Part shown: positions 17,278 to 25,510 of the stretch, piece after piece
How positions within the stretch are numbered: the first letter of the stretch is position 1
Layout of the letters: each line of letters opens with the position of its first letter
NCBI GenBank assembly: GCA_025454925.1
Contig: JALONM010000023.1
Location: 1-48,866 of the forward strand
Direction of reading: 5' to 3'
Length of the DNA: 48,866 nt
From: Cytophagaceae bacterium
GTDB taxonomy: Bacteria; Bacteroidota; Bacteroidia; Cytophagales; Cytophagaceae
The notes under the pieces: generated by a model
The model's database searches: none
Seen by the model: only the letters and a program-made list of their open reading frames with translations
Told to the model about the DNA's origin: nothing
Translations under genes and position numbers: made by a program

Positions 17278-20200
17278 ATGAAAAATCCAACACAAGAATT
17301 TATCAGCATTAGCCTGTTATCGAACTGGAAGTCGCATTACCTGGCACTGGCAACTGTACTGTATGTATGCGCTGCATTTTTTGCCTGGCAACAACTTTCT
17401 TTATTGCCGGTACCTCAGCCTTCTCCACCTCCATCCACTTCCGAACTTTGCATGGTACCCATTCAAACCAACGCTACCGTTCAATCGGTGGCTCACATAG
17501 GTGCTGTGACTACTCCGGTAGGCACTTCTATAGCTGGATTAAAACGTTGGTCAGCGGCCTCCAGTTGGGTAGGAGGGATCAAGCCCAACCTCTCCGACGA
17601 TGTGTTGATTCCAGCCAACTCGGTTATTGTATTGGATGAGAATATTTCTGCCAAGTCCATCACTGTGCAAGGGAAACTCATTGTAGACATTACGAAGAAT
17701 ATCTCTATTGCCACAGATTACATCATGATAAAAGGAGCTTCTGCGTACCTCGAATGGGGAACCCGCACCCAGCCCTACCAAAATAAAGGAGTCATTACAT
17801 TAACGGGAAACAGCCGACTGGCCAAAATTCCGGGATCTACCATTGAGTCTAAAGCTATTGTAGTAGCTGAAGGAGGGATCCTCGAATTGAATGGAGCACG
17901 CAAGGCTTCCTGGTCGAACCTATCGACGAATGCAGCTGCCGGGGCTACCAAAATTAGAATTGCCAATACAAATTTACAATGGAAAATAGGTGATGAAATT
18001 TTGATCACCTCTTCCCGCAGAGATTATAATGAAGCTGAAAAAAGACGAATCATTTCCGCGGCAGTTATTGGCAATGAAGTAGAATTTGGAATCGATTTGG
18101 GATTAGCGTTTCCGCATATTGGGAAAATAAAAACCTATACCAGGCCCAGCGATGGTAAGACCTGGACCGCCGATATGCGCGCAGAGGTGGGCATGTTAAC
18201 CAAATCCATCCGGATTGAAGGGGATGAAAACTCTGAAGCCTTGCAACACGGTGGCCATGTAATGGTGCATATGAATGGAAAAGCGTTTATCGATGGGGTT
18301 GAATTTTTTCGCATGGGTCAAAAAAGTATTTTGGGCCGATATCCTTTCCATTGGCATATGCTGATGGATAAAGGTGCCGGCCAATACTTTAAGAACAACA
18401 GTGTGCATCGTTCGTATAACCGTGCTATAACTATTCATGGTACCGAATCAACGCTGGTAGAAAATAATTTTTGCTACGACCATATTGGCCATGGAATTTT
18501 TTTGGAAGATGGAAGTGAACGATTCAACGTCATTCGGGGTAATGTGGTGTTGCTGACCAAGCGACCGTTGGAAGGAGAAGAAGTAACTCCATCGGACAAC
18601 CAACTCAATGAACCTCAAAATCGAACTCCGGGTAGTTTCTGGATCACCAATCCCAACAATACCTTTGAAAACAACATTGCGGCTGGTACACAGGGGACCG
18701 GGTATTGGTTTATCATGCCGAGAAAACCAATGGGGCTTTCTGCTTCCACTAACGAATATAAAAATATGGAGCCTTTCAAGGAGGCTATGATAAAATTCAG
18801 CGGAAACAAGGCGCACAGTTGTGTAAGTGGATTCGATATTTTTGACCAACTTAATTCGGATCATTCCATTGATAAAAATCAGGCATGGTTGCGTACTGAT
18901 CTTCGAGTAATGGAAAATTGCACTTGGTATGCCTGCGACCTTGCCGTTTATGGAGGTATTGGTGGCGGTCGACCGTATACCAATTCGGTAGTTTTTAGAA
19001 ATAATATTTTTCTGGATAACGAAACCGCACTGATGCATGCGAATTATTCAGTGATTGAACAATCTTTATTTGTATCCAATTCGGGGGAAGATGTTTTTGT
19101 AGGTCTTCGTCAATTGAACCGTGGTTACGATGGTGCGTGCACGATCCGGAATTGCCATTTGGTAGGCTGGCAGGCGTCCAATGCTAATTTTTTGCAAAAT
19201 ACAGGAGGAGGTTTGAAACATGTGAATTACCGCTTGTCTGGTATTACCACCGACCACCAGGGGCCTCCACGCATGGAACTTTCTAATTTTAATTTTATTC
19301 CTAAAGGTGAAGTAACCACCACTAAAAATGCCGGTGCACATCCGCGCAATTGGAGTTATGTAACATGGGACATCGATGGTTCCCTGGGTGGAAAACCGAA
19401 TACATCTATTATTACCAACCATCCGCTTTGCAGAGATGGCAATGAAGTGCGTTATTCTAACTGGACAAATATTTATCGCACGGATAATCGATTTGCCATG
19501 CTGGTAATCAACGATCCCAGAGATGAAGATCCCAGGGCTACCTTGGTGCGCACCAAACCGGGCACTCCTAAAGCCGGACAATATTTTATTTATGGTTTTT
19601 ATGCAGGTAGTATTCAATTTCCGCTTATTGTGAATAATGGTTTTTTGTATAGCATGCAATTTGAATCATTGCCTCAATCGAAAACTTTATCGTTCAGGAT
19701 GTTGGATAGCTATGTGCCTGGCGATAAAATTTTAATGGCCATCAGAGATTTCGGAAGAATTCCAGGCATTACTGTTTCGGGAAGAACTCGATATGCTTCT
19801 CGTGCTGCGCTGGAGGCCGCTGCGGGTGCTGGATTTGCTATTCAAAACGACACCCTGTTTTTGAAGATGGTTTCTGTCGCTTCCTCTCCGGATCAGACCT
19901 ACCAGATTACGTGGACTGGCTCTATTACTATGCCTGTCATAGACACCGATGGGGATGGCATTTCTGACAAGCAAGAATCCATTGATGGAACGGATCCTAT
20001 TCCGAATGGTCCAATTCCTGCGGCACAGGTGATACCAATAAATCCATCCTGCACGGCGGCACTGAGTGGAGCCAACAGCTTTTGTGCAGGAAGCTCTACC
20101 ACGCTGACCGCCTCTGCTGGGGCTTCGTACCGCTGGATGAAAGATGGTGTTACCATCACAGGTCAAGTTGCACCAACCTTGAGTGTGAATGCCGCTGGTT

Positions 20201-21912
20201 CGTATACGGTAGAAGTGACGAACGCCGCGGGTTGCAAAGCCCTATCGGCAGCCAAGGTAATTTCGATAAACGCGCTGCCGAGCGCTGCGATAAGTTCTCC
20301 TGTGAATGCTATTTGTGCAGGAAGCTCTACCACGCTGACAGCCTCTGCTGGGGCCTCGTACCGCTGGATGAAAGATGGTGTTACCATCACAGGTCAAGCT
20401 GCACCAACCTTGAGTGTGAATGCCGCTGGTTCGTATACGGTAGAAGTGACGAACGCTGCGGGTTGCAAAGCCGTATCGGCAGCCAAGGTAATTACGATAG
20501 AAGCGCTGCCAAGCGCTACGATAAGTTCTCCTGTGAATGCTATTTGTGCAGGAGGCTCTACCACGCTGACCGCCTCGGCTGGGGCCTCGTACCGCTGGAT
20601 GAAAGATGGTGTTACCATCACTGGTCAAGTTGCACCAACCTTGAGTGTGAATGCCGCTGGTTCGTATATGGTAGAAGTGACGAACGCTGCGGGTTGCAAA
20701 GCCGTATCGGCAGCCAAGGTAATTTCAGTGCAGACTCCGGTAGCATCTATTACAGTGCCGTCCAATACTATTTGTGCGGGCTCTTCGATATTGCTAACGG
20801 CAACTTCCGGAACGGCCTACGTGTGGAGAAAAGATGGAGTGCTAATTTCGGGGGCCAATGCTGCAACCTTATCTGTTGCCACGGCTGGTTCGTATTCCGT
20901 TACAGTAACATTCCCTGGCTCCTGCAGTGCCACCTCTGCACCTGTTGCTATGCAAGTTAGCCCTCTACCACTCGCCACCATCAGCAGCACTTCTACCTCG
21001 TTTTGCGAAGGAAGTGCATTGGTGTTGAGTGCCAGTGCGGGCAATGCCTATGCATGGCGGAATAACGGCGTCGCTATCAATGGAGCGGTTGGAGCCAACT
21101 ACAGCGCAAGCACTTCCGGTTCTTATTCCGTGGAAGTAACCAATGTGGCTGGATGCAAAGCAATTTCTGCACCATTGCTCATCACCATGCAAGCTTCCAC
21201 TACCTGGTATGCCGATGCTGACAATGATGGCAAAGGAGATGCCGCCAGTACGATCAGGGCTTGCACGCAACCCCAAGGATATGTGGCAACGGCCGGAGAT
21301 GCATGTCCCACGGATCCATTGAAGTTGGCTCCTGGCACTTGCGGTTGCAATGTGGTCGAATCGAGTTGCGCAGTAGCCGACATACAAGGACCATCTTGTG
21401 GCTTGCCTTTACAAACCTTGAATTTTATGATCGATCCTTCTAGGCGTGTTGGCGCAACGAATTATAATTGGTGGTTTGGCGGTTCAATGGCACAAATAAC
21501 ACCGTCTGCCGACAAAACATCGGTCGCTATAAAACTTTCGCAATACTTTACTACCGGAACTATTTGTGTAGGGGTAAGTTTAAACTCGGCACCTTATTAC
21601 AAGCAGTATTGTAAAGCGGTGAATACATGCGTACAGCCAGCACCTGCTGCAGATCCGCTTCGATCGGCAAGTAAGGTGCAGGTGTTTCCCAACCCTTCCG
21701 GCGAAGCAGAGGTGCTAGTAGATGCCACAGAGCGGGAAGAGGTGCCGACAAAAATTCAGATTTTAAACACTGTGGGTGAGGTAATTTTCGAGACGAATCA
21801 AACCCATGTGCAAACCACTCTTGCTACCTCCCACCTTGCCAACGGAACGTATACCTTGAAAGTATTTTTTGGAGTTGAAATTATGTTGCAACGCCTAGTT
21901 ATTTTGAAATAA
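17278..21912 (+). CDS. Giant secreted G8-domain / beta-helix / Ig-repeat protein with T9SS sorting domain
   Basis: 1544 residues. An N-terminal hydrophobic anchor/signal (about 20-40) precedes a G8 domain (about 85-180: AASSWVGGIKPNLSDDVLIP ... LEWGTRTQPY). A right-handed parallel beta-helix follows, with a CEMIP/TMEM2/PKHD1-like arrangement (GDEILITSS, RIEGDENSE, PFHWHMLMDKG, NRAITIHGTESTLVENN). Then come a TSP3-like calcium motif (DTDGDGISDKQES), five Ig-like repeats (about 920-1305), a second Ca-type motif (YADADNDGKGDAAS) and a C-terminal T9SS sorting domain (VFPNPSGEAEVLVDA ... NGTYTLKVFFG). G8/beta-helix proteins in animals act on or bind hyaluronan; a polysaccharide-binding or -degrading role here is inference. 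Bracketed by structured repeats on both sides. Confidence 0.9.
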   Translation: MKNPTQEFISISLLSNWKSHYLALATVLYVCAAFFAWQQLSLLPVPQPSPPPSTSELCMVPIQTNATVQSVAHIGAVTTPVGTSIAGLKRWSAASSWVGGIKPNLSDDVLIPANSVIVLDENISAKSITVQGKLIVDITKNISIATDYIMIKGASAYLEWGTRTQPYQNKGVITLTGNSRLAKIPGSTIESKAIVVAEGGILELNGARKASWSNLSTNAAAGATKIRIANTNLQWKIGDEILITSSRRDYNEAEKRRIISAAVIGNEVEFGIDLGLAFPHIGKIKTYTRPSDGKTWTADMRAEVGMLTKSIRIEGDENSEALQHGGHVMVHMNGKAFIDGVEFFRMGQKSILGRYPFHWHMLMDKGAGQYFKNNSVHRSYNRAITIHGTESTLVENNFCYDHIGHGIFLEDGSERFNVIRGNVVLLTKRPLEGEEVTPSDNQLNEPQNRTPGSFWITNPNNTFENNIAAGTQGTGYWFIMPRKPMGLSASTNEYKNMEPFKEAMIKFSGNKAHSCVSGFDIFDQLNSDHSIDKNQAWLRTDLRVMENCTWYACDLAVYGGIGGGRPYTNSVVFRNNIFLDNETALMHANYSVIEQSLFVSNSGEDVFVGLRQLNRGYDGACTIRNCHLVGWQASNANFLQNTGGGLKHVNYRLSGITTDHQGPPRMELSNFNFIPKGEVTTTKNAGAHPRNWSYVTWDIDGSLGGKPNTSIITNHPLCRDGNEVRYSNWTNIYRTDNRFAMLVINDPRDEDPRATLVRTKPGTPKAGQYFIYGFYAGSIQFPLIVNNGFLYSMQFESLPQSKTLSFRMLDSYVPGDKILMAIRDFGRIPGITVSGRTRYASRAALEAAAGAGFAIQNDTLFLKMVSVASSPDQTYQITWTGSITMPVIDTDGDGISDKQESIDGTDPIPNGPIPAAQVIPINPSCTAALSGANSFCAGSSTTLTASAGASYRWMKDGVTITGQVAPTLSVNAAGSYTVEVTNAAGCKALSAAKVISINALPSAAISSPVNAICAGSSTTLTASAGASYRWMKDGVTITGQAAPTLSVNAAGSYTVEVTNAAGCKAVSAAKVITIEALPSATISSPVNAICAGGSTTLTASAGASYRWMKDGVTITGQVAPTLSVNAAGSYMVEVTNAAGCKAVSAAKVISVQTPVASITVPSNTICAGSSILLTATSGTAYVWRKDGVLISGANAATLSVATAGSYSVTVTFPGSCSATSAPVAMQVSPLPLATISSTSTSFCEGSALVLSASAGNAYAWRNNGVAINGAVGANYSASTSGSYSVEVTNVAGCKAISAPLLITMQASTTWYADADNDGKGDAASTIRACTQPQGYVATAGDACPTDPLKLAPGTCGCNVVESSCAVADIQGPSCGLPLQTLNFMIDPSRRVGATNYNWWFGGSMAQITPSADKTSVAIKLSQYFTTGTICVGVSLNSAPYYKQYCKAVNTCVQPAPAADPLRSASKVQVFPNPSGEAEVLVDATEREEVPTKIQILNTVGEVIFETNQTHVQTTLATSHLANGTYTLKVFFGVEIMLQRLVILK
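20081..20773 (+). repeat. 231-bp near-identical tandem repeats (3 units) encoding Ig-like domains
   Basis: Units start at 20081, 20312 and 20543 (each 231 bp, 77 codons) and are almost identical at DNA level, including synonymous positions. Two further Ig-like units (to about 21190) have the same protein pattern but diverged DNA. This indicates recent duplication or gene conversion of the first three. Confidence 0.92.
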
Positions 21913-21962
21913 TGGTTAACAAGCTTTTCACCCTAGCGTTGAAGCGGACGATGAAGGAAGCG

Positions 21963-21981
21963 CATGGATCGTGGATCCATG
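21963..21981 (+). repeat. GATC palindrome, copy C
   Basis: CATGGATC-gtg-GATCCATG, an 8-bp perfect palindromic arm pair with a 3-base centre, 50 bp after the G8 gene. Same core as copies at 16975 and 38026. Confidence 0.6.
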
Positions 21982-22000
21982 GGTAGTAATCCAGATAAAT

Positions 22001-22050
22001 AAAATCATGGGCTTCGAAAAAAAAATCTTGTTTTCGAGGCCTTTGATTTT
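22001..22050 (+). terminator. Terminator-like hairpin after the G8 gene
   Basis: 20-base arms (22001-22020 and 22031-22050) pair at 17 positions, with one more as a G-U pair, around GGCTTCGAAAA/TTTTCGAGGCC. The right arm ends TTTGATTTT. It resembles the hairpin at 17072 in core sequence (CATCGAAA/TTTCGATG). Confidence 0.65.
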
Positions 22051-22112
22051 ATAGGTCGTTTTGAAAGGAAAGATTTCTATGGAGTACTTCCATTTAAAAG
22101 ATAGCTGGTTTT

Positions 22113-22221
22113 GCGTGAGGGATAGAGTGTAAAGCCATGGCGCCGCAGGCGCCATGGCTTGCAGCGATAGCCCGGCCCGAGTGGCGTGGCGCCTGAGGCG
22201 CCACCACGAAGGGACACGCCC
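22113..22221 (+). repeat. 109-bp structured repeat, copy 2 (possible Flavo-1-type RNA element)
   Basis: Same length and orientation as the element at 16710-16818; both long hairpins keep every base of their stems while the loops differ (gca against gta; tga against tct). Flanking bases outside the element are not shared, so this is a dispersed element and not the end of a larger duplication. Confidence 0.7.
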
Positions 22222-22487
22222 AACAAAAAATATTGATTTTTAACCAACTTTTTTTCCTAAAAGCATACGATAGAGAAATGCCGGTTCAACCGCCATTAGA
22301 CCGTAGTACCTTTACTACGAGTCGAAATCTTTTTATCAGAGTGTGTTTTATCGAATATCCTCGTCGAAATACTCGTTCGTATTCCTTCCTCGAAAAATCT
22401 TGCGGGAACTCGCTCTGCTTGTGAACTTTCAGCTCTCGTTACAATCTCTACTGTCTGAGGAGGATTTCTAAGCCGTAGAAAGAAATT
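22222..22487. other. Intergenic region with no recognised feature
   Basis: AT-rich DNA between the second structured repeat and a terminator hairpin. A possible 63-codon frame from a TTG start at 22233 has no recognisable composition or motif and is not called. Confidence 0.4.
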
Positions 22488-22489
22488 AA

Positions 22490-22517
22490 AAAAGCTGAAG
22501 TATGTACTTCAGCTTTT
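22490..22517. terminator. Hairpin terminator before the convergent lipoprotein gene
   Basis: AAAAGCTGAAGTA-tg-TACTTCAGCTTTT, a 13-bp perfect stem with A-run and T-run sides, so bidirectional. It lies 37 bp from the stop of the minus-strand lipoprotein. Its core is the same as the fsa terminator (AAGCTGAAGT). Confidence 0.8.
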
Positions 22518-22553
22518 AAAATGGTGCAAGGTACTGGAACTGCTATTGGTCAA

Positions 22554-23486
22554 TTAATATGGTAACACCAATGATTTGGCTTGCCCTCTATTATTGGTCC
22601 AGTTGAGTTTATAGCCATAAGCACTGCAAGCATTTGCAGCCGATCCATCTGAGTTTACACCGTAAGTAATAGTAATGTCAACAAGCGCATTGTGGTGAAT
22701 GGCGGTCCCCGAGGTAACTACGGCCTTTCCTTGTGAAGAGCAAGTATTTACTACTAACTGGCTTGAGATTTCCGAATAGAAGGCTCCACCATATCGATTG
22801 GTTCCCCAAAAGGCAAGGTTGTTATAATTCCCAGCGCTTCCGTTTCCTTGGATGTTTATCAGGTAATCACTTCCCGATTTGCTGATGACTCTGGTACGAT
22901 TGGTAGACCAGGAGCGAACTGTTCCGTCATCAAAGGTCATGGATAAAGTAGAAGATTGAATTCGGTGAGTAACCGTTCCGGTAGTAATTTGAGCAACCAG
23001 ACCGCCATTTACATTGGTGATGGTTTTACTGCCATTAAACGTTACGTATTTACCGTCGGATATTCTTGTTACTTTATAATTATTGAAGGTGATGGAAATA
23101 ACAGCGCCGGCATCTTTCCATTTGCTACCTGTGGTAAGCTGAGCCGTGATGGAGCCGCTGCGCGTGCGAGATCCATTTACACAAGGAGTAGTTCCATCAA
23201 ATGTTAAGGTAATAGTTTTATTGCTGCTCAAGTTAGTGGAGTCTATCGTAGCGCCGCAAACATTGTTGAGTCCGATTCTCGCACCACTGATGCTGGATCC
23301 GGAGAACATATTGATGACATCGTCGGCAGCCTCATCACTGTTTTCTGAAATTCTGGTAAGATCAGCACTGTTGGTAGATTCCTGTGTGTTGTCTACCTCT
23401 TCCTCTTCTTTCTCTTTTTTCTTACAGGAACTTAAAAGTGCTATTGACAAGCAAAGGACGGATACATTAAATAAGATCGATTTCAT
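22554..23486 (-). CDS. Lipoprotein of unknown function
   Basis: 310 residues with a lipoprotein signal (ALLSSC, Cys near 21), a highly charged stretch (KKKEKEEEEVDNTQE), a short polar segment, then an all-beta domain with many Thr/Ser/Gly (ITLTFDGTTPCVNGSRTRSG, KYVTFNGSKTITNVNGG, SMTFDDGTVRSWSTNRTR). The pattern suggests a cell-surface beta domain. It is monocistronic and convergent with the G8 gene region. It is not clearly related to the three coiled-coil lipoproteins at 13194-15216. Confidence 0.82.
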   Translation of the reverse strand: MKSILFNVSVLCLSIALLSSCKKKEKEEEEVDNTQESTNSADLTRISENSDEAADDVINMFSGSSISGARIGLNNVCGATIDSTNLSSNKTITLTFDGTTPCVNGSRTRSGSITAQLTTGSKWKDAGAVISITFNNYKVTRISDGKYVTFNGSKTITNVNGGLVAQITTGTVTHRIQSSTLSMTFDDGTVRSWSTNRTRVISKSGSDYLINIQGNGSAGNYNNLAFWGTNRYGGAFYSEISSQLVVNTCSSQGKAVVTSGTAIHHNALVDITITYGVNSDGSAANACSAYGYKLNWTNNRGQAKSLVLPY

Positions 23487-23654
23487 GACTGTTTTTGTTG
23501 TTTCTATGGCTTTGACGAAAGGAAAAGTACATTGGTTTAATCTGCCTGGTAAAAAAGTTTTTTTATTTTTATAAATGACTGTTTTCCAGAATACTTTTGA
23601 GGCAAAAGAAAGCTACCTTTCGGACGGTAATGAGCATTTTTGTAGTTTTCCTGT

Positions 23655-24599
23655 ATGATAAAACCTCGCTTAACAGTTCGTGAATACGTGGAAGGTATAT
23701 CTGCCGGGGACACTGCTATGGTGTCAAAAGTACTTACGTTGCTCGAAAGCAAACTGGAATCGGACCGCCACATAGTCAGGGAGCTTTTTGAAAATCTTCC
23801 ATCTTCTTCAGCTTCCAGCATCCGAATAGGGATTACCGGAATTCCGGGTGCCGGAAAGAGTTCGTTGGTCAATGCGTGGATTCCTTTGTTGGCTGCGGAG
23901 TCTGGAAAGACGGCTATATTGACGATTGACCCAAGCAGTCCGGTGGGAGGGGGGAGTATAATGGGCGATAAAACACGTATGCATTTTTTGCATCAGTATC
24001 CTGGGGTATTTGTTCGCCCTTCTTCCAATATGGGTTATGGAGGGGGTACCCACCAGGCCACATTGGATGCCTTACGAGTGCTCGAGGCCGCGGGTTTTGA
24101 GCATTTGCTGGTTGAAACGGTAGGGGTAGGGCAGACCGAAGTGGAAGTAAGTGCATTGTGCGACGCGGTGGTGTTGGTGTGGGTGGGTGGAACAGGGGAT
24201 GAATTGCAATGGATAAAGCGAGGCATCACCGAAGTAATCGATGTTGTGCTACTGCACAAAGCCGAACGAATCAACGAAGAAGAACGCACAACATTGTGCC
24301 GGCAAATGGCCCTGGTATTGGAAAGGCCTTGTTGGCCTTCCAGCGCCATGGATGCTGAGCTGGCCGAAAGTTCCTGGGGCCAGCTGCGCCAGCACCTCTT
24401 GCAATTATCGTTATCTGACCGACTGGCAAGAAGACAGGCCCGTGAGTTCGATTTTTTCAAATCCATTTTAATCAAAGAGTTTGCCTGGAAGCTGGATCAC
24501 GATTCTCACTGGCAGCAGCGCATGCTGGATGCATACAAACAATTGCCGCAGGCTTCCGCCTTAAACCTGGCCTCCGATTTTTGGAATAAAAAAAACTAA
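23655..24599 (+). CDS. meaB: MeaB/ArgK-type G-protein chaperone
   Basis: P-loop GTPase of 314 residues, the usual length of MeaB, the chaperone that guards and reloads B12-dependent methylmalonyl-CoA mutase. Motifs: Walker A GIPGAGKSS (about 61-69), DPSSPVGGGSIMGDKTRM, AGFEHLLVETVGVGQTEVEVS. The guanine-specificity motif is HKAE (residues 201-204) where the family has NKxD, and the segment normally reading like GxLGG is SNMGYGGGTHQ; both are unusual. No mutase gene is in the window. Confidence 0.9.
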   Translation: MIKPRLTVREYVEGISAGDTAMVSKVLTLLESKLESDRHIVRELFENLPSSSASSIRIGITGIPGAGKSSLVNAWIPLLAAESGKTAILTIDPSSPVGGGSIMGDKTRMHFLHQYPGVFVRPSSNMGYGGGTHQATLDALRVLEAAGFEHLLVETVGVGQTEVEVSALCDAVVLVWVGGTGDELQWIKRGITEVIDVVLLHKAERINEEERTTLCRQMALVLERPCWPSSAMDAELAESSWGQLRQHLLQLSLSDRLARRQAREFDFFKSILIKEFAWKLDHDSHWQQRMLDAYKQLPQASALNLASDFWNKKN

Positions 24600-24750
24600 T
24601 CTAAATTTAAGCTTTAGCGTTTTGCTACTTATACAATTTTAATATTTTTGAGGCAATGCGATCAGCCTTTCAGATTTTTTCAGAAATGTCAAACTTCTGT
24701 GCTGAAAATCATGTTTAAGTAAGAGAAAGAAGTACAAATTTCAATAGGAT

Positions 24751-25458
24751 ATGACAACAGAATATACCGCTCAGGATCACGCCACCTGGACCAAACTTTA
24801 CGCCAGAGTCATGCAATTCCTTCCCGAAACATCGGATAAAGCGGTAATGGAAGGCATCCGAAAATTAGGATATCCCCCCGATAGACTTCCGGATTTCGAA
24901 GAAATTAATCGTATTCTGGATCAATATACTGATTGGAAGCTGGTTCCTATGCACGATATGGTAGAAGATAACGCCTTCATATCTATGTTGGCAGAAAAGA
25001 AATATCCGTGTCGTGATTGGTTAAGATCTCCGGCTCAGTTTGATGCTGACCTCGATGAATACGATATGTTTCATGATGTAATTGGTCATACGCCCTTGTT
25101 GATTCAGGAAGCCTATTCCGATTACCTTACCGGATTGGGGAAAATGGCACTCGAGAATCTCAGTAATCCTATTGTGATTAGTTACTTGAAAAAAGTGTAT
25201 TGGCATACCATACAATTCGGATTAATTGCCTCCGGAAATACATTAAAAATATATGGTGCCCACATGTTATCCTCTCCGGGAGAAACTATTTATGCGCTGA
25301 GCGCCGGAGTGCCTAAGTACGATTTTCATATTCCTTATATTCTCGATACCCCTTATACCAAGGGCAAATACCAGGAACGGTATTTCGTGATTAATAGCTA
25401 TCAGCAGCTAAAAGACAATCTGGTGGAAATAAAAAAGGTAATCGATAAAAAATTGTAA
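24751..25458 (+). CDS. phhA: Aromatic amino acid hydroxylase homologue (phenylalanine 4-monooxygenase type), altered iron ligand
   Basis: 235 residues, shorter than typical bacterial PheH (nearly 300), matching the tetrahydrobiopterin-dependent catalytic domain: YPCRDWLRSPAQFD, DEYDMFHDVIGHTPLL (iron ligands H108 and H113), VYWHTIQFGLI and KIYGAHMLSSPGET. In known enzymes the third iron ligand is the Glu of (T/V)VEFGL; here the aligned residue is Gln155 (CAA at 25213-25215). The fold is clear, but normal Phe hydroxylation is uncertain. Preceded by meaB on the same strand (gap 151 bp); transcription probably ends at 25478-25510. Confidence 0.88.
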   Translation: MTTEYTAQDHATWTKLYARVMQFLPETSDKAVMEGIRKLGYPPDRLPDFEEINRILDQYTDWKLVPMHDMVEDNAFISMLAEKKYPCRDWLRSPAQFDADLDEYDMFHDVIGHTPLLIQEAYSDYLTGLGKMALENLSNPIVISYLKKVYWHTIQFGLIASGNTLKIYGAHMLSSPGETIYALSAGVPKYDFHIPYILDTPYTKGKYQERYFVINSYQQLKDNLVEIKKVIDKKL

Positions 25459-25477
25459 GTATTTACATTGTCAGTAG

Positions 25478-25510
25478 AAAGCGCAACAGTTTTATTGACT
25501 TTTGCGCTTT
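25478..25510 (+). terminator. Terminator after the hydroxylase gene
   Basis: AAAGCGCAA (25478-25486) pairs with TTGCGCTTT (25502-25510), followed by TTTGTTTGG. The right arm overlaps the 3' end of the convergent glycosyltransferase gene. Confidence 0.7.

Noticed and set aside
20082-20960. 292-codon frame inside the Ig repeats
   Set aside because: Repeats with the real gene in a shifted frame (Cys/Trp/Arg-rich); an artefact of the 231-bp repeats.
16710-22221. Composite transposon flanked by the two 109-bp repeats
   Set aside because: No transposase or target-site duplication was seen, and homology ends exactly at the structured element, so the copies look like dispersed elements.
22233-22424. 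63-codon frame downstream of the second structured repeat
   Set aside because: Non-ATG (TTG) start, no motif and no composition that suggests a protein.
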